Shown piece by piece: positions 11,401 through 25,277 of a DNA stretch of 64,000 nt. The notes beneath the pieces were generated by a model. It had not been told where the DNA came from and ran no database searches. It worked only from the letters and a program-made list of their open reading frames with translations. This stretch comes from Enoplosus armatus (lineage: Eukaryota > Chordata > Actinopteri > Centrarchiformes > Enoplosidae). Both the position numbers and the translations under genes were made by a program. Where the stretch lies: assembly GCF_043641665.1 (NCBI RefSeq), contig NC_092180.1, positions 5,419,391 to 5,483,390 on the forward strand. The letters are read 5' to 3'. How positions within the stretch are numbered: the stretch's first letter is position 1; every line of letters begins with the position of its first letter.

Positions 11401-14400
11401 CATGTGAGACTGACTTGGTCTAATCGTCAATGACATTTTGTCAACTCAAGAAAATACTATTCTACCATCGAATCGTAGAAGTCGTAGAAAATAAGGTGTT
11501 ACTTTAAAAATCTTGTATATTCATGTAGGATGCAGTATAAATTCACTGAACTGAGGGACCTAGTGGTTTCTTTGTAACCAACACTCTTTGCTACAGTATA
11601 CGGCAAAGATTTTCTAGACTTTCTAGTCATATCACCGCTGAAGATGTAACTACATCATATTCTTACTCTCGAAGAGCAGGGAGTCCTCCATAGCAGAAAT
11701 GGCCGGTGCGTCCTGCTTCTCTTCGCTGCCCTCCCATTCCTCCAGCTGTATACCAAGGTCCTCCTCAGCCATGCAGGCAGCACCCTCTGGATCAACACAA
11801 GTTAAGTTTAGGTACACTTATTATCCACACCGTACCATGATAGCAGACCTGCAGCAGTGAAAACGTATTCACAAATACCGGTTCTGTATAACTGTTTGTA
11901 GATATTTTAGAAATGTGCATTTTGTGCATCAATAAATTTGGATATATTATATATAATATTCTGAGACTTGAACAATGATCCCACTCTTTTGTGGGGAATT
12001 ATTTTTTTCTCTATAAATATGGTTCTTATTATTACTGTCACTGACCGATATAGTGGTTCAAACCAAAGCCAGATTATGAAAGCTTTTGCAAGAGCTCTTC
12101 CCTGGGAACAATTCTCTCCTGGACAGAAAGTGATGCATTTTATATTTTGAGAAACAGCAACTTGTTTGTTTTATTGGAACAAACAAATCAGTCCTTTCAG
12201 ATTCTCTCTCTCTACACTCTGCTGACTCCATTCACTGTCTCAAATTACTCTGGCAAAGCTTCGATTTTTTCATCTTGGAAACTCTCGCTATTGCTGGGAA
12301 GGCATTAGATCTGTGCACTACATTACTGGATGTCACAATGTTAGAGAAGCCATGGGAGACCCATGAAAACAGCTGTATAGGTGCATGGGACACCATAGAT
12401 TTCTTATGCTGCAACATTTCACCAAGTGAGACACAGCTTTTACAATAAGCAAATGTTGACTCCGCTAAGGTAAGGATGAGGCAGTTAAGATAGTAATGAT
12501 GAGAACATGCTCTGTTGTGGATTATACCTCCCAACACCGCAGTGTTGCATGAATGCTGATGTTTTTGCAGCCCTGTATGGCTCTCTTTGTTGCTCTCTTT
12601 TTCTCAAGCACTAACCAGTGTTTTGAGTCTATGTATGATATGTTGTTTTTTCACAGAGAGCCCAAATTATTACCATTTGTTTGACTAAAGCTATACAGGA
12701 TCAAACATGTGGGAGGAACTGCAGCCAACATAAAATTTAACATGAGAAAAGTTTGTTTTTTCTATATATTTCAACCTTTTTGACCTAACTTAAGGTGGGT
12801 GTGTGTTGTATAAGTGTTTGTGTGACCTCATGTACTCAGCGTGCTTTATGGGAGCAATATTTAGTTTTGGAGAGTAAAATATAGACCCTTCTAAATTTGG
12901 CATCAGCTATTTTCTGCAGCCTAAATTATTGAGTGGCAAAATTTCTCCACTTCAAAGCACTTTTCTCTTCACTCCCACTGATATGCATAAAGAAGAAGGT
13001 GCAGTCTCTATTCATATCAGATGCACAATATACTACTTGTTTCTCACAGCTACTCTTGCAGCTTCAAGGGACATGGGGGGTTTAAGATTAAAAAACAAGT
13101 GCAAAACCTGTCTGGGCCCACAGCGCCCTGACTAATTTCCAACTCAACACAGTTGATAGCGCTGGACAACATAGTTAAAAATATTATATTTGGTTATTTG
13201 GGAAATGTTTTTTACAAAACAATCTTTGTAATCAGAACAGCCATCAGATTTAAACAGTATTAATCATGTTTTAGACAAAATTAAAGTAGTTAAATTCAGA
13301 AATCATAGGTTAGGCAGAACCTAAGCTGCCATAAATAATCAAACAATAAATCAATCAAAACTAGTTCAAATCAATCAGAACATGAGGTACATTATATGTA
13401 AAGGATTCGTTTCCCTGATCTGTCCATCTGTCTGTTACATAGCTAACTTTATGCTACAACTCAGATATTTGAAGAATCTTCAGGAAACAATCCTCATCAC
13501 TGGTCTGCCCTTACCCGTTTCTTAATTATGGCAAGATTAACTAACAAATAGGTTTGTGTTGAGAAACGTACAGATGCTTCTGCCTCCTTCTCAGCTTAAA
13601 CAATCTAATGATGCAACCGCTAGGCTTTCAAAAACCACAAAACATCTTTAAAAGCTGCAGTTCATTTAGTTATAGCTCCTAACAGTGCTTCCAAATCCCC
13701 AACTTTATTCCAGATTAATGCTGATGTTTTGAAACTTTACTGCAGTTCACAGTTTAGTTGCCTGCTATAACAAAATCAGGGAGTGTAAAAAATCCATTAT
13801 ACAGAGAGAGTAAAATAAGTCTATGTGTGTGTTTGATTCACTTACGAGAGCAGGGCTGTCGGTGTGAAAGATTGTAAAGGAAGGGGTAGAACTGCAGACA
13901 ACGCAGCAGAGGCAGGCTGGTGCGACACTGCTCACAGCCAGCAAGGGATGAGAAGGAAGAGGAGGAGGAAAGGGCCGTCACCAGGATGTGGCGGAACAAG
14001 GCCAGAGCACCTGTCACATTTCCCTGGGCCAACTGCATGCTCACTAGGCTGAGCAGGGTGTGGGGCTGAGGGAGGAAAGCAAAACAAAACAGGGAACATT
14101 AGCAGGTGGGTACATGACAAACTCAGCTTGAGAAGACATGTGTACATCCTACAGAGATATAAAAAGGACAAAACAAGGTACATGCACTTTCTTTCTAAAA
14201 CTGCATGTACAACATACTAACATATTACCATTCCCTACTATACTTTACCAGCTCCAGTTCTTACATACATGTGGTTTCTGGGTTGGTATATCATCAACAT
14301 GCACTGTATACACTTTTGGTCATTTTATTGGGTACACCCCTTTTTAACTCTGTAACTCCCTGTGTTTTTCAAGGCTTGATTTAACAAGATGTTGGAAATG

Positions 14401-17400
14401 TTCTTATTGATTTTAGTCTATGCTGACTCAATAACATCTTGCAGGTCTTTCACATTTTTTGGCCACAGACTTTAAATCTTCCCAAGGTACTTTTTTTGGG
14501 TTGAAATGTGGGTACAGTGAGTGGCTATTAAAGGATACACAGCTAACTTTGGACATGACACTCATATGTTGATCAACTGGTCTAAGGGCAGGGTATCTTT
14601 TGTGCCAACTACTTTGGCTGGTAATGATTTTGTACAAAATACACTTTGTTCCAGACACATGCCATATAAAGGCTAAAGTAAACATACACAACCTTGTACT
14701 GTCCAAAACAAATGCGGTTCTGTTTTATTAACATCCAAGGCAATAATGCCCTCCTTACTCCTTACTGCAGTACTAATTTCAGCCTCAAATACCTGACAAG
14801 AGGATGATGACTACACTGGTATTGTTAAGTCTTTATTAACACTGGTACACAGGTACCAGTGAATAATGTTTACTACGTTGTAGTCATATTACTTTTTGAA
14901 GGAGCTGCTTGTTTTTGTAAACAAATGATTTGTACAGTGTATGTGTGCAACTCTAATAAAACCCAGAAGGGTGTGTACCAATGTGCCTTTACCTCTGATG
15001 CATTGAGAGCCAATGCTTGCTCCAGCAGTACTTGTGCATGGGTTGTCAAGCCATGGTGTAGCAGCAGGTTAGCAGCGTTGGTGAGGGACAAGTGGCGATG
15101 GGAAGGCGGGGCTGAGCTCAACACTTGGCGCAAGCACTGCAGGGCACGGCTGCCGTTGCCTTTGGCCCGCCAGAATAGAGCTGCCTCATTGAGGACCTGC
15201 CAGCGGGGTACAGTGGCCTATATATACAAAGAAACTTCTGTTAGCTCTGATAATGAATCACTTAAGATGGGTTCAGACTACTGCAGTTCTCGGTTAGAGC
15301 GGTTAGAGTGATTAATGTAGAGCTGCAACAATTAGTCGATCAAGAGAAAATTAATTGCCAACTATTTTGATAATCGATTAATTGTTTGGGGGTAGAGATG
15401 TCCCGAGCAGATATCAGTATTTGCACCGATCCTGGCACCGACTAAAGCCAATCAAAACCTGATGCTTTCTTTACTGAAATCTACAGTGTTTTGTCCACCT
15501 CAGCCTGCTAGTATAGCACTTCAGCAGGGCTCTACAGTGCGATTTATATATTGTATTTCACACCATATGCGAGTTAAAATAAAGTTTATCTGAAAAATGA
15601 TCTGATTGCATAGATGATTCTGTTCTGACACCTGGGTTGCCAAAATTCTGTTATCTCTCCTCTCTCTTTCTCGTTAGCAAAGAGTGGTGTACAAAACTCC
15701 CAGGAAGCAGATCCTCAATTTTTAGCCCGCGCCGACTGTCACTCTCGTCAGTTAAAATGACAAATGTTGCCGGTGGCAGGTCATATCAGCTGCCGCTAAT
15801 TAATGTTAATTCCGTGAGTACGTTGATGGCACGCCAAACTAAAACTTGGCTGTTGTCGGGTTTGTGTACTCTCTGCAAGCTGGTGTCTCTACACTGCCAA
15901 AAAAAGCATAACTCTAACACTGCTGTACAACAGAGTGTTTTTTGTAGTCCCAACAACTCCAACAGAGTGATACATCTTCTCTCTAGCGAATTGCTTCATG
16001 TCAATTCAGGAGCCACATTCTCCCAGTTAAACTTAATATCATATAATTTGAGTTTATCAACATAATAGTTTTGAACCAGGACCTTCAGTATTTAGATCGA
16101 GTAGCTCATGAAAAATAAGTTGTGTCAAATTTAAGACCTATAGCTGTTATTTCAATGTGTCAGATACATATTTCATCAACATTTAGGTACATATAAGTAT
16201 CGGCCCAGACTCTGTATCTTAAGGGACTCGGGATCATAGCCCTTTAAAAAAAAAAAAAAAAAAAAAAACTTGATTGGGACAGCTGTACTAAAAAAAGTAA
16301 ATTTGTATTCAATCATCAAAGATAGAAACCATGTTATGTGCCACTCTCTGCAGCTTTAGACTGTGAAGCATTTTACATTAATGAGATACATTACTGTGCA
16401 ATGAGAACAGGGAAGTGAGGAGCCCTCTTACTTGTTTCATAGTTTGACTTATTCTGGAGCCAATCTGCTCCAGCGTCCATCCTCCGCTGCGTGACTGCAG
16501 TATCTGTAATCACACATAGTAATATTAATGACTGGATATTCTGCACTGTTCCACATACCATAAAAACAGACATACAGAGTATGGGCATATTAATTATGTA
16601 AATGTCCTGCAGAGTAAGGGCAGAGTAATTATGTAAACGTACTGCACAGGTTATCTATCCATCTCCATTACTTTCCTATTCAAATCACACACACATAAAT
16701 TAACAGGCAGGCAGATACCTGAGAGGCAGAGGCATCTGGCAGCTCCTTTTCTTCCAGAGGCCAGTCTAGTGAGGCAGGCAGGAGGGCTGGATACGGTTGG
16801 GGGACGGGATCACAGTTTGGCAGAACTACCGTCTGAGGAGGACTGCTACTCCCATAGAGGAGAGTTGCCACTGGGCTGAATATACACAATTAGACATATT
16901 TCACTCAAGTCATTTGTATGTGGTAAATTTGATGTGTAACTCTGGAGGAACAAGGAGGAAGCTCTCTTTCTATCCTAACTTAGCTTCAAATCTGAATTCT
17001 TTGGAACGTAGCTATGCTGCTATAATGTACCCACAAAATACCACCATCCAGGAATGTGTACTGACCTAAGGCCCTGTGTTTCAGGTGGAAGGTAGTAGGT
17101 TGGCAGCAGGTGAGCAGGGGGAACACTTGGGTACTCATGGGCACAGTCACTCCTCTGAGGCCACAACATCCTCTGTGTGTCCTGAAGTGAAAACACATTT
17201 TGTTGTCATTCTCTAACAATTGCATGGTTGAATGAATTTGAAATCTATTGCAGTCTATAATTATTTACACACACAATCTGTAAAACACACAAACAACAAA
17301 AACACTATCCCATCTATACTAATCCCAACATGTCATTCTGATCACACATCTTTATATTTGTCCTTTCAATTATCAAGAGTATGCAGGTAAGCCAAATGAA

Positions 17401-20400
17401 TATTGCATACTATTAATCATTCCCTCCAGGAATTTTGTAATCTTTGGATTGCAATGAGTAACATAATTTCAACTCAGTCCCATTTTCAAGTCCCCTGCAG
17501 CTTTTTCTTAAATATTTTTGGACTCTCCTCACATTCATATGCAGGTATCATTTTCCTTTTGGTTTAAATTTGACTCCACAGTCACTGAGCTGACCTGCAA
17601 ACAATGAATTCAAACATAAACAAAAACAATCAAATGTAGTTATCTGTCTTGCCTGTGTGTAATCCTGATGGTTGCCCCAGAGGGCAGCAACAGGGTCCTG
17701 GTCTCCAGACACAGACGGATGGAGCTGGAGGCTGGCTGAGGTCTGGTTTGAGTTGCGGTCTGACACGAGCGCCACGCTGGATGCCACTGACACCTCCTCC
17801 CCAAACTATGAACAAACAGAGAAACATAAAGAACTGAGAAACAGAAACTGAAGGAAGATTTTTCTCTGGTAATTTCCCCCCATTTGTTTGCTTCCATTGA
17901 TAAATATCCACTGAAACCTGTACAATAAAAGACAGGTTCTTTTCATGATGAAATGGAATTGGTGCATTGTAGCTTTCCTTTAAATTATTTATGCAGGAAA
18001 AAAAACAGGGCCAATAATTGTCAAGTACATTGTAATATCTCATAAAACTCACTTGGACATAGTGGACATGTTCAAACAGATCGCCACGGTGATAACGCAC
18101 AGGCAGGTCAAAGGGGCAGTAGAGGCTGCGCTGCTGCTGACCCAGCCGACACATCTGATGGTTCCCTGGAACACATATGACATGCAATACTCAGGTACTG
18201 CTCTACACTGCTGAATCAAGGGATGTGTGTGTAGCAATATACGTGAAAGCTAGATGACAACACATCTTTTCATACAACCCACATAGTAAGCTTGTTTATT
18301 CATGCCTCGCATGAGTTACAATCACATTCATCTCCACTCCACAGCATTGCTACCTCTGTTCTGTAAAACCAATGGTACAGCTGTACCCTTACTTTACTTT
18401 TTACTTTTCTAATTATCAATATCTGCTAAGTCACAGCCAGCACAAGTCAACATATTCTGTCTCAACCAGATAAAGTGATAAATATTATATATTGTATACA
18501 AAATCCAAAAAGTAATACATGCCTTGCACACCTCGGAATTGTTGTAAGTGTTCTCAGTTCAATGTGCATGGCATCTTACCAAGTTGGGCTTCCTTGGCCA
18601 TCTGGGTCTCATGGATAATGTTGCGCAGGATTTGCTCTTCCTGCAGCAGCTTGTGTTTGTCCAGTGCTTCCTGCTGGCGAAGGTAGTGGTCATGTTGCTT
18701 TTGGTACTCCTTCAGCTCATTCAGTGTCCGCTGCAGGGATCTGCAAGTATAGTAAAACGAGGAAGAGAAATACAGGGCAGTCGGTAAAAATGCATAGCAG
18801 AGACACGGCATATTACATGATCATCCTACAACCACAAGCCCCACCTTAAAGGCTTGGTATCTGAAAATAAATTCACTCTGCATTCAAGAGCAAAATACTG
18901 ACTATCTGCCAGCTCCGGGCACTTTTCTTTTACTTACATACTGCCCTGTGCTTATACTGGTAAGCTGATGATCTGTTATTCTTGGTGCCTCATAGTTGCA
19001 TACACTGGGACATGTTTGGAAATGTCTTGATATCATAGTGAATATCTTACATATCTTTAATATTTTGATTTTGTTTACAGTATGTAGTAATTCCATGGAA
19101 ACAAAGTACTTAAGAGTGTGTATGTACGAGTTCTTGCCTACCTGTGCTGGGCTTCCAGGCGCTGCTCCAGCTTTTGCTGACAAAGCACAGCATGTTTCCT
19201 CCTCAGGGCCTGCTCGAAGCCTGGCTGGGCCTGCAGTGCCTGCTCGTAACACAGCACTGAGTGGTTGTATTCCCCAAGCATCTGGTCAGACGCAATAGAA
19301 GAGGAGACATGGATACACCATGGATATAACAGAGGTCAAACACTGATTTGTTTCAAGTAGAAATAACACTGTAACAAAAATAAAAGAACTAAACAGACTA
19401 AATATATGTCCAGAGTACCGCACATTGGTAAATAGCTTTGGGGACTCAAATAGAAGTGTTATATAAATATCCGTTTAGTAAAATGCCGGTGATTTAATTA
19501 AATCCCTATACAAATATGAAAATCTTGATATTTATGGGTCTTGGATGGCAATACACTGTACCTTTACATTCAGAAACTAGTATCTTAAATATATAGACAG
19601 CTGACTTCTCATTTGCATTATAGGAACCCTGACATTCAACTATAGATGGTGGCGTAGTAAAAATCAATATCCCACCACTTTAGGTACACATCACTCTCCT
19701 GTGAGCTACTTGTCTTACTGTGTTTCATTAGCTTTTATTTTTACACATGCACACATATAATGACACACCTCAGAAAGTATTGAGCTTATGCATGAGCGTA
19801 CTGACAAATTGAGCAAACAATGGCTGTGATGCTGTTAATCAAACGGTTAACAACATACTAAATGGTTAACCAGACGGTAAGTCTGTGGTTTAAATACACA
19901 AGTCTCTACTGCTTCTCTTTGACTTACAGCGTAAATGTTGCCTAAAGTGTAGTGGCTTGTGAAGAGATCTGAGGTAAGGTCCAGGGCAGCATGGGCAAGA
20001 ATAGCAGCATCTGCTGAGAAATGGGCGCGGTGCAGGATGTTGGCCATATTGACCAGGGCTACATCCTTCTGTTGCCTACAAGTACAACACACACAGTGTG
20101 AGAATGTGAACACCTGCAAGCAGTCGAATACAATAAACAGTATGCTATTGCAGTGGGCTTCTGATCAGCCTGACAGTACCTTGGGGAGAAATGCAGAGCA
20201 CGCACCACACAGTCCACTGCCCTCTGAGGCTCATTCTTCATACGCCAGTAAAATGACGCCATGTTGTACAGGACCCAGGACGATGAGTTCTGGAACACAC
20301 AATCATGAAGACATGCAATGCAAGACAATGGATCTTAGTCACATTCCTAATTGGGCTTACTTGCTGATACTCTGAATGTGTCTGGGCTTGTACTGACAAT

Positions 20401-23400
20401 GACTGTTGCTTTAACATCTTGTCGTCATTAACCCAACTTAAAAACCACATAGATTTTGACACATGTACAATCCCAAAAATACAATAAAAATATTATGTAT
20501 TTTCCATGCTTCTTCATTTCTATAAAAAAGGCTTCTTCTGAATCTAATGTTTTTTTCTACACACAATCCATACTTTTGTCCAATATCTGCAAAGGGAAAA
20601 CAAAGGTCTTGAATATTTGTAAAGTTTGGTGAGGCAAAGTTGTACAGGCAGACCTTACCCTCAGTAATCCTTGATGGATGCGATGGCCCACCTCATCAAC
20701 ACTGCGGCCCATCTTATGAGACAATGAACTAAAAATGGGATCCTCCTTAGAAAGCAGTGGGGAGGTCAAGTTTGCCCTCTCCTGCACACCCTGAAACAGA
20801 CAGAAGGAAAGAGTCATTAATTGGAATTTTAGCATGTGATCTGTCAAACACAAAGGCTACATCTCTGTTGTGTTAATATTAATAAGCAGTGCACAAATGA
20901 TCTGACCTGAATCCAACCAAAAGTGCGAGATAAGTTGCACACCAATTTCCAAAGCACACACTTAAAATGCCTCTGCAGCTATATACAAATAAATATGATG
21001 TGCTGGTGACCACCCACTAGACTTTTGACCTGATAAAGAAAGTAAAGACACATAATAAATGGATGACTGATGAAATGTGGCAGAGTGATCCAGATTTTCC
21101 ACTCTGTAAAAAAATATCAACTTTATTTATTGTTACTTTCCCACAAAACACCACTGTTCTTTCATCTTTACCCAGGGGCCTCATTTATAAAATTGTTGTT
21201 GGACTTGAATGCAACCTTAAGATAAAATCAAGTTGTTCTCGAAATCCAGAATCACAGATTACAGTAATTTGCATATCTCCACAGAGACAATTATTATTGC
21301 TAAAACAGTCACAGAATATAAATGACTTGATATCTAGCTCGATTGGAAACGTTATGTCTGAATATCATACAAACAATCTCGCTGATAAACTACAACAAAA
21401 GCTTGGCTTTTTGTAGAGAAACAAAACCAGCTTCCCTCAGATGTAAGAGGAGGGTTGATGAAGCAGTTTTCTTTTTAGTTCTGGATTATTGGGAAGTAAT
21501 TTATTGACATGCAGCTGTCCCCAGTCTAGGCCGTTAGATTGCATTTCCCATTAAGCTCTTAGGGTCATTACTGAAGACAATTACAATACTCACCACTGCA
21601 TTTTATTTAATAGGGTTGGCTGGTCTTCTCTGCCTGAGAAACTTTGGTATTCCTCTTTGTCAGAAAATGGCCATCTTATATATCATATTTGGTGCTCTTA
21701 CACACTGGTCCATACTTAACTTGCTCTAGTAACTAGCTGATGCTTCAGTAACCCTGTACCAGAACTGATCTAGATAAGATTTGCAGTTAGTACACTAATT
21801 AATAGGAAGTATCTGCAAAGCCACCAACCAATCAAAACACCTATATCCATGGTTCAAGACCATTCTTAATAATTCCATACCTGCCTATGACTGCTGTAAC
21901 TGTGAGCCCATATTCTGGTTGTATATTATTCTCTTCTGTATGTGTCTGCTCTTACTTTATTCAAATAGTTTTCTAGTGAAAATGTAAACAGATGTGAAAA
22001 AGACATGTCAGCTCGGCCAAACTAAAGGTTAAATACATTCCCAACAGGATGCTAACATATGATGAATTAACACGTAGAGTTACAGCATATCTCGACTGAA
22101 CCCCCCCTCAAACACAGAGGTTTAAGTGAGCATACAAATTCTAATAAAATATTTATTGAGCAATGAAAGCAACCTAAGGTGGTACTCATTATCATGAGTC
22201 ATTCCCATCTTGTTACATTCTGAACAAACTATTGGCAAGTTTGACTTCTACTCACCCTGAGATGCTGGAAAGCATGGATACTATAAGGTAGTTCAAACAC
22301 TTTCACACAGTCAGGCTTTTCAAGATCTGGAGGCAGAGCTGACCGGGAATCCACATAGTCATCCGGGCTTTGGGAGAAAAAGAGAAAAATCACTAAAAAG
22401 ATTACAATTTCATCATAATCATAAAAAGAAACTAGACATACACCATGATCTGGCTGTGCAAGATTTACATGATGCCTTAACCACTTAACGAAAACACTGT
22501 AGAGATAACATGAGACATGAACATTGGCAATACGTGTTTTATTGACGAGAGCTTACCTGATGTCTTTGCTTTCCAAGGAGATGTAAGTGCCATCATACAG
22601 GTCCAGGTCTCCCAGGGGTACCTTAGCCATGACACAGTCTGCATCCTCTTTGTAGTGTCTCTGTTCCAGCCCTGTGTCTCTATCCTCATTCTCCTCAATG
22701 TGAATCTTCTGTGCCACTAGCTGCTTCTGTTCATCAATAACCAAGAAAAATCTAATCAGTGACGACTAGTAAGCACAAGAAATTGCTTATTGATAGAATA
22801 AGTAATGCTAGGCAGTGAATAAAGTAGTGAGAGAAGGTATTCATGTTAATGAATTGAATTGAGATACTGGTACCTCTTTGGTGCACAAATTAATCTGAAA
22901 GCAATCAACTCTATTGATCAAGAGATTAACCATAGTGAGAACCCAAAGAGAAACACACTTTGACAACAACTTTGTACATGGCATCGACATAGAGAAACCC
23001 ACACACCTCCAGCTTCTTAAGGTAGTTAACACGAGTCTCTTGCCTCATGAAGATCACAACGTCATGTGGATGCTTCAGATTCAAAGGTGAGTCAACCTGA
23101 AACAAAAACAGTGCGATAAGGACTGACATAAAGTAAGCATACATATGTCAATCACAGTGAGTGCGAAACTGATTCAACCTGCGGAATAATCGAAGGATAT
23201 GACAGTCTATTCAAGTTCTATTGAGTTATGTTAGAAATAGTCTTTCCAAATCTAATTTCAGATGTGCAAACTCAGCTTATCAGATAAACATAAACACGGT
23301 CTTCCTCTATAATGGAGGTAGCAGTTTGCTGGCAGTTAGCATCAACCAACATTAACGTTATCTCTCGCACATTATTAAGCGGTTTCCAACGCGGACGTTG

Positions 23401-23877
23401 ACGTGGGCCTGAAATACTTTGGTCATCTTGACCTCAAACACCTACCGTTAACGATAACGCCAGTTGAGGTAGCTAGTGAAAGCTAACCGCCAAACAAAAC
23501 GAATTTTAATGTTATTTTTTCGCTGTATGTACTGTTACCAAAGCTGGTAAACGAGCCTTGTTGAGTTCAAATAAACTACTGAAATTACGTTAACGTTAAG
23601 AAACCACATACCAAAACGTCCCAGTTAATGCTAACAAAATAGCTTTACAAGCTAGCCACATAACGTAAGCCTTAGCAGGTCAATGAGCTAACGTTAACTG
23701 TCATACTTGTTGTTGAATTTTCCCATCCTCTGTGACAACCCAATGGGTCGTAGCTCCTCCGGAGTCCACTATAAGTATGCAAAGAAGGATGAAAAGCTTC
23801 CCCTGAAATGACGTTTTTCGTGAATAGTTGACACGACAGGGCAAAGACTCAGGATAGATTTTCCTGAGGTCCGCCAT
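8439..23877 (-). CDS. ttc17: TTC17, tetratricopeptide repeat protein 17 (complete, 25 coding exons)
   Basis: TTC17 is a TPR protein linked in other vertebrates to actin organisation and ciliogenesis. Coding exons in transcript order: 23707-23877, 23007-23096, 22557-22726, 22256-22367, 20659-20790, 20180-20289, 19928-20075, 19142-19281, 18580-18740, 18053-18165, 17653-17805, 17066-17181, 16719-16875, 16432-16503, 14993-15217, 13846-14065, 11667-11786, 11004-11299, 10708-10861, 10468-10588, 10075-10234, 9557-9640, 9013-9132, 8746-8889, 8439-8570. They sum to 3621 nt in one frame (1206 aa plus TAA); human is about 1141 aa. The start has AAAATGGCGG context. A hydrophobic stretch at about residues 27-37 suggests a signal peptide or anchor, followed by the family motif ATTHWVVTEDGKIQQQ. 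TPR-like blocks lie at about 226-350, 600-700 and 1076-1200, with a Gln/Glu-rich coiled coil at about 355-410. Two donors are GC rather than GT (exons 11 and 23). The middle (about 765-905) is least conserved. Seen: exons and splice sites; function is family knowledge. Confidence 0.95.
15315..16268. mobile_element. Composite of hAT-like non-autonomous repeats in TTC17 intron 14
   Basis: Two repeat types familiar from teleost genomes abut here. Positions 15318-15390 carry the GAGCTGCAACAATTAGTCGA type, rich in ATCGATTA-like motifs. About 15395-16245 begins GAGATGTCCCGAGCAGATATC and ends near GTATCGGCCCAGACTCTGTA, the two ends of a common fish hAT-like family. A 142-codon open frame at 15637-16065 has no transposase motif that I recognise. 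A run of about 23 A follows at 16246-16268. Family names come from memory of repeat consensus sequences. Confidence 0.5.
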
Positions 23878-24041
23878 TTTTATGTCTCTATTTGCGCTGT
23901 AACTAGCCTCCAGGCCGAGCGGCGGCGCTCACGTTCGCACCAGGCAAAACCTCGACAGATCATCTTTGATGACGTTTGGGGGGAAAAGAAATCCAGGAAG
24001 TTCTGTAGAAACGAAAAGTTCGAGACGTTTTCAAGGCGAAG
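23878..24041. promoter_or_regulatory. Shared bidirectional promoter of TTC17 and TRAF6, with likely TRAF6 5' UTR exon
   Basis: TTC17 begins at 23877 on the minus strand, and a plausible non-coding first exon of TRAF6 ends with AAG|GTGGGT at 24041 on the plus strand. The two transcripts would therefore start head-to-head within about 160 bp. The TTC17 start sits in AAAATGGCGG, a YY1-type element often found at start sites of housekeeping genes. A TGACGT half-site lies near 23969 and an ETS-like AGGAAGT near 23995. No TATA box was seen. The TRAF6 first exon is inferred from its donor only. Confidence 0.55.
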
Positions 24042-25277
24042 GTGGGTACAATATTGGCATAATATAATCATGCTTTCACAGACATAGTCAGCACTTTAAT
24101 GCCGTTGTTGCCGAAGAGGACGTGTGTTTGCTGTCTGCTGTTTTGGTCTGTGTCTTTCTTTTAATCGCTTTTTAGCACAGTCGGGTTGCAAAGTTGCAGT
24201 TCCGCATCCAGGGGCATGACTGGTCCATCAAGTGACAACACTGTCAACACAATTTATTGTTTTCAGGGGATTACCTAAAATGTGTCTGCTGTGAAATAAT
24301 TTGCGACATTGACTCAGTGTTAGCTAAGGTGCCACTTTAGTTTGGACCCTGTTGCGTCATGCTAATTATGAAAACTAATGAACGTTACTGCCTATGTAAC
24401 CGCTAGGAGTAGCTTAACCTAATTTTAGACGTTCGCAACACCAGTGAGTATCTAGTAAAAGATATAGTGGTGTTTCGACGCCTTCACTTTATATTTTAGT
24501 CTTAAGTCACTGGATAACAGTATGAGTAATAGATGTGGTTTGTATGTACACAGATGCAGCTAACGTTATACAGTTACTAATATAGCTGTACTGTAATTGT
24601 GTTGATATTATTTTGTGTGTTAAGCTTCAAATCCACAGTATATTTCTTGGTGTAAGGAGGTAACATGGAAAACAATATTATTCAACTGAAGTTCAAGATT
24701 CAGGATTCAACATCTAATACTGAATTGCCATTTAGTTGATAGGAATAAGCTTTGGTGACCCCACAAAACAAAAACAAAACTGAAACCTCAATATGTCACA
24801 TCGCCTCACCGAGACACTAAACAAGTGCTGGTACACTGTTTTAAAAGAAGGGAGGAAGTAGAAAAGATGGTTAGTAGGGTGAAATTTGTAGCCTATTGGT
24901 CAATTTCAACAAGGGATGGTAGCTCCTGCCCTGTGATTTTTGATGCAGTTCACATCACTTTGTCCAGCAGTTTCCTTGAACTTACTGGTGTTGCCATACC
25001 ACACAGTGATTGAGAAGTGAAGATGCTTTGATACCAGCTCGATGAAGTCGCATCATACCATCATGTGATTTGGGAAACTTTTTCTGCTGTCTTAAATGGA
25101 AAAGTCTTTGTTGAGCTTTCTTCAGTACTGTTGTTGTAGTAGTAGTGTCGACCTCCCCACTTTAAGAGAATAGATCATCGCTGATGCCAACTTGGAAAAA
25201 TAATGAATATTTACTTACTTTTTTTTTTTTTGCCACTTTCACACTTTGATTGCCCACTTTTGTCTCACTCTCCACAG

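Noticed and set aside
14859..15311. 150-codon plus-strand open frame
   Set aside because: It is antisense to TTC17 exon 15 (14993-15217), whose minus-strand reading is clearly conserved; the plus frame is a shadow.
15637..16065. 142-codon plus-strand open frame
   Set aside because: It lies inside a hAT-like repeat and shows no BED finger, catalytic or dimerisation motif.
17630..18187. 185-codon minus-strand open frame
   Set aside because: It spans TTC17 exon 10, an intron and exon 11; only the exon 10 portion reads as TTC17, while the exon 11 part is in the wrong frame.
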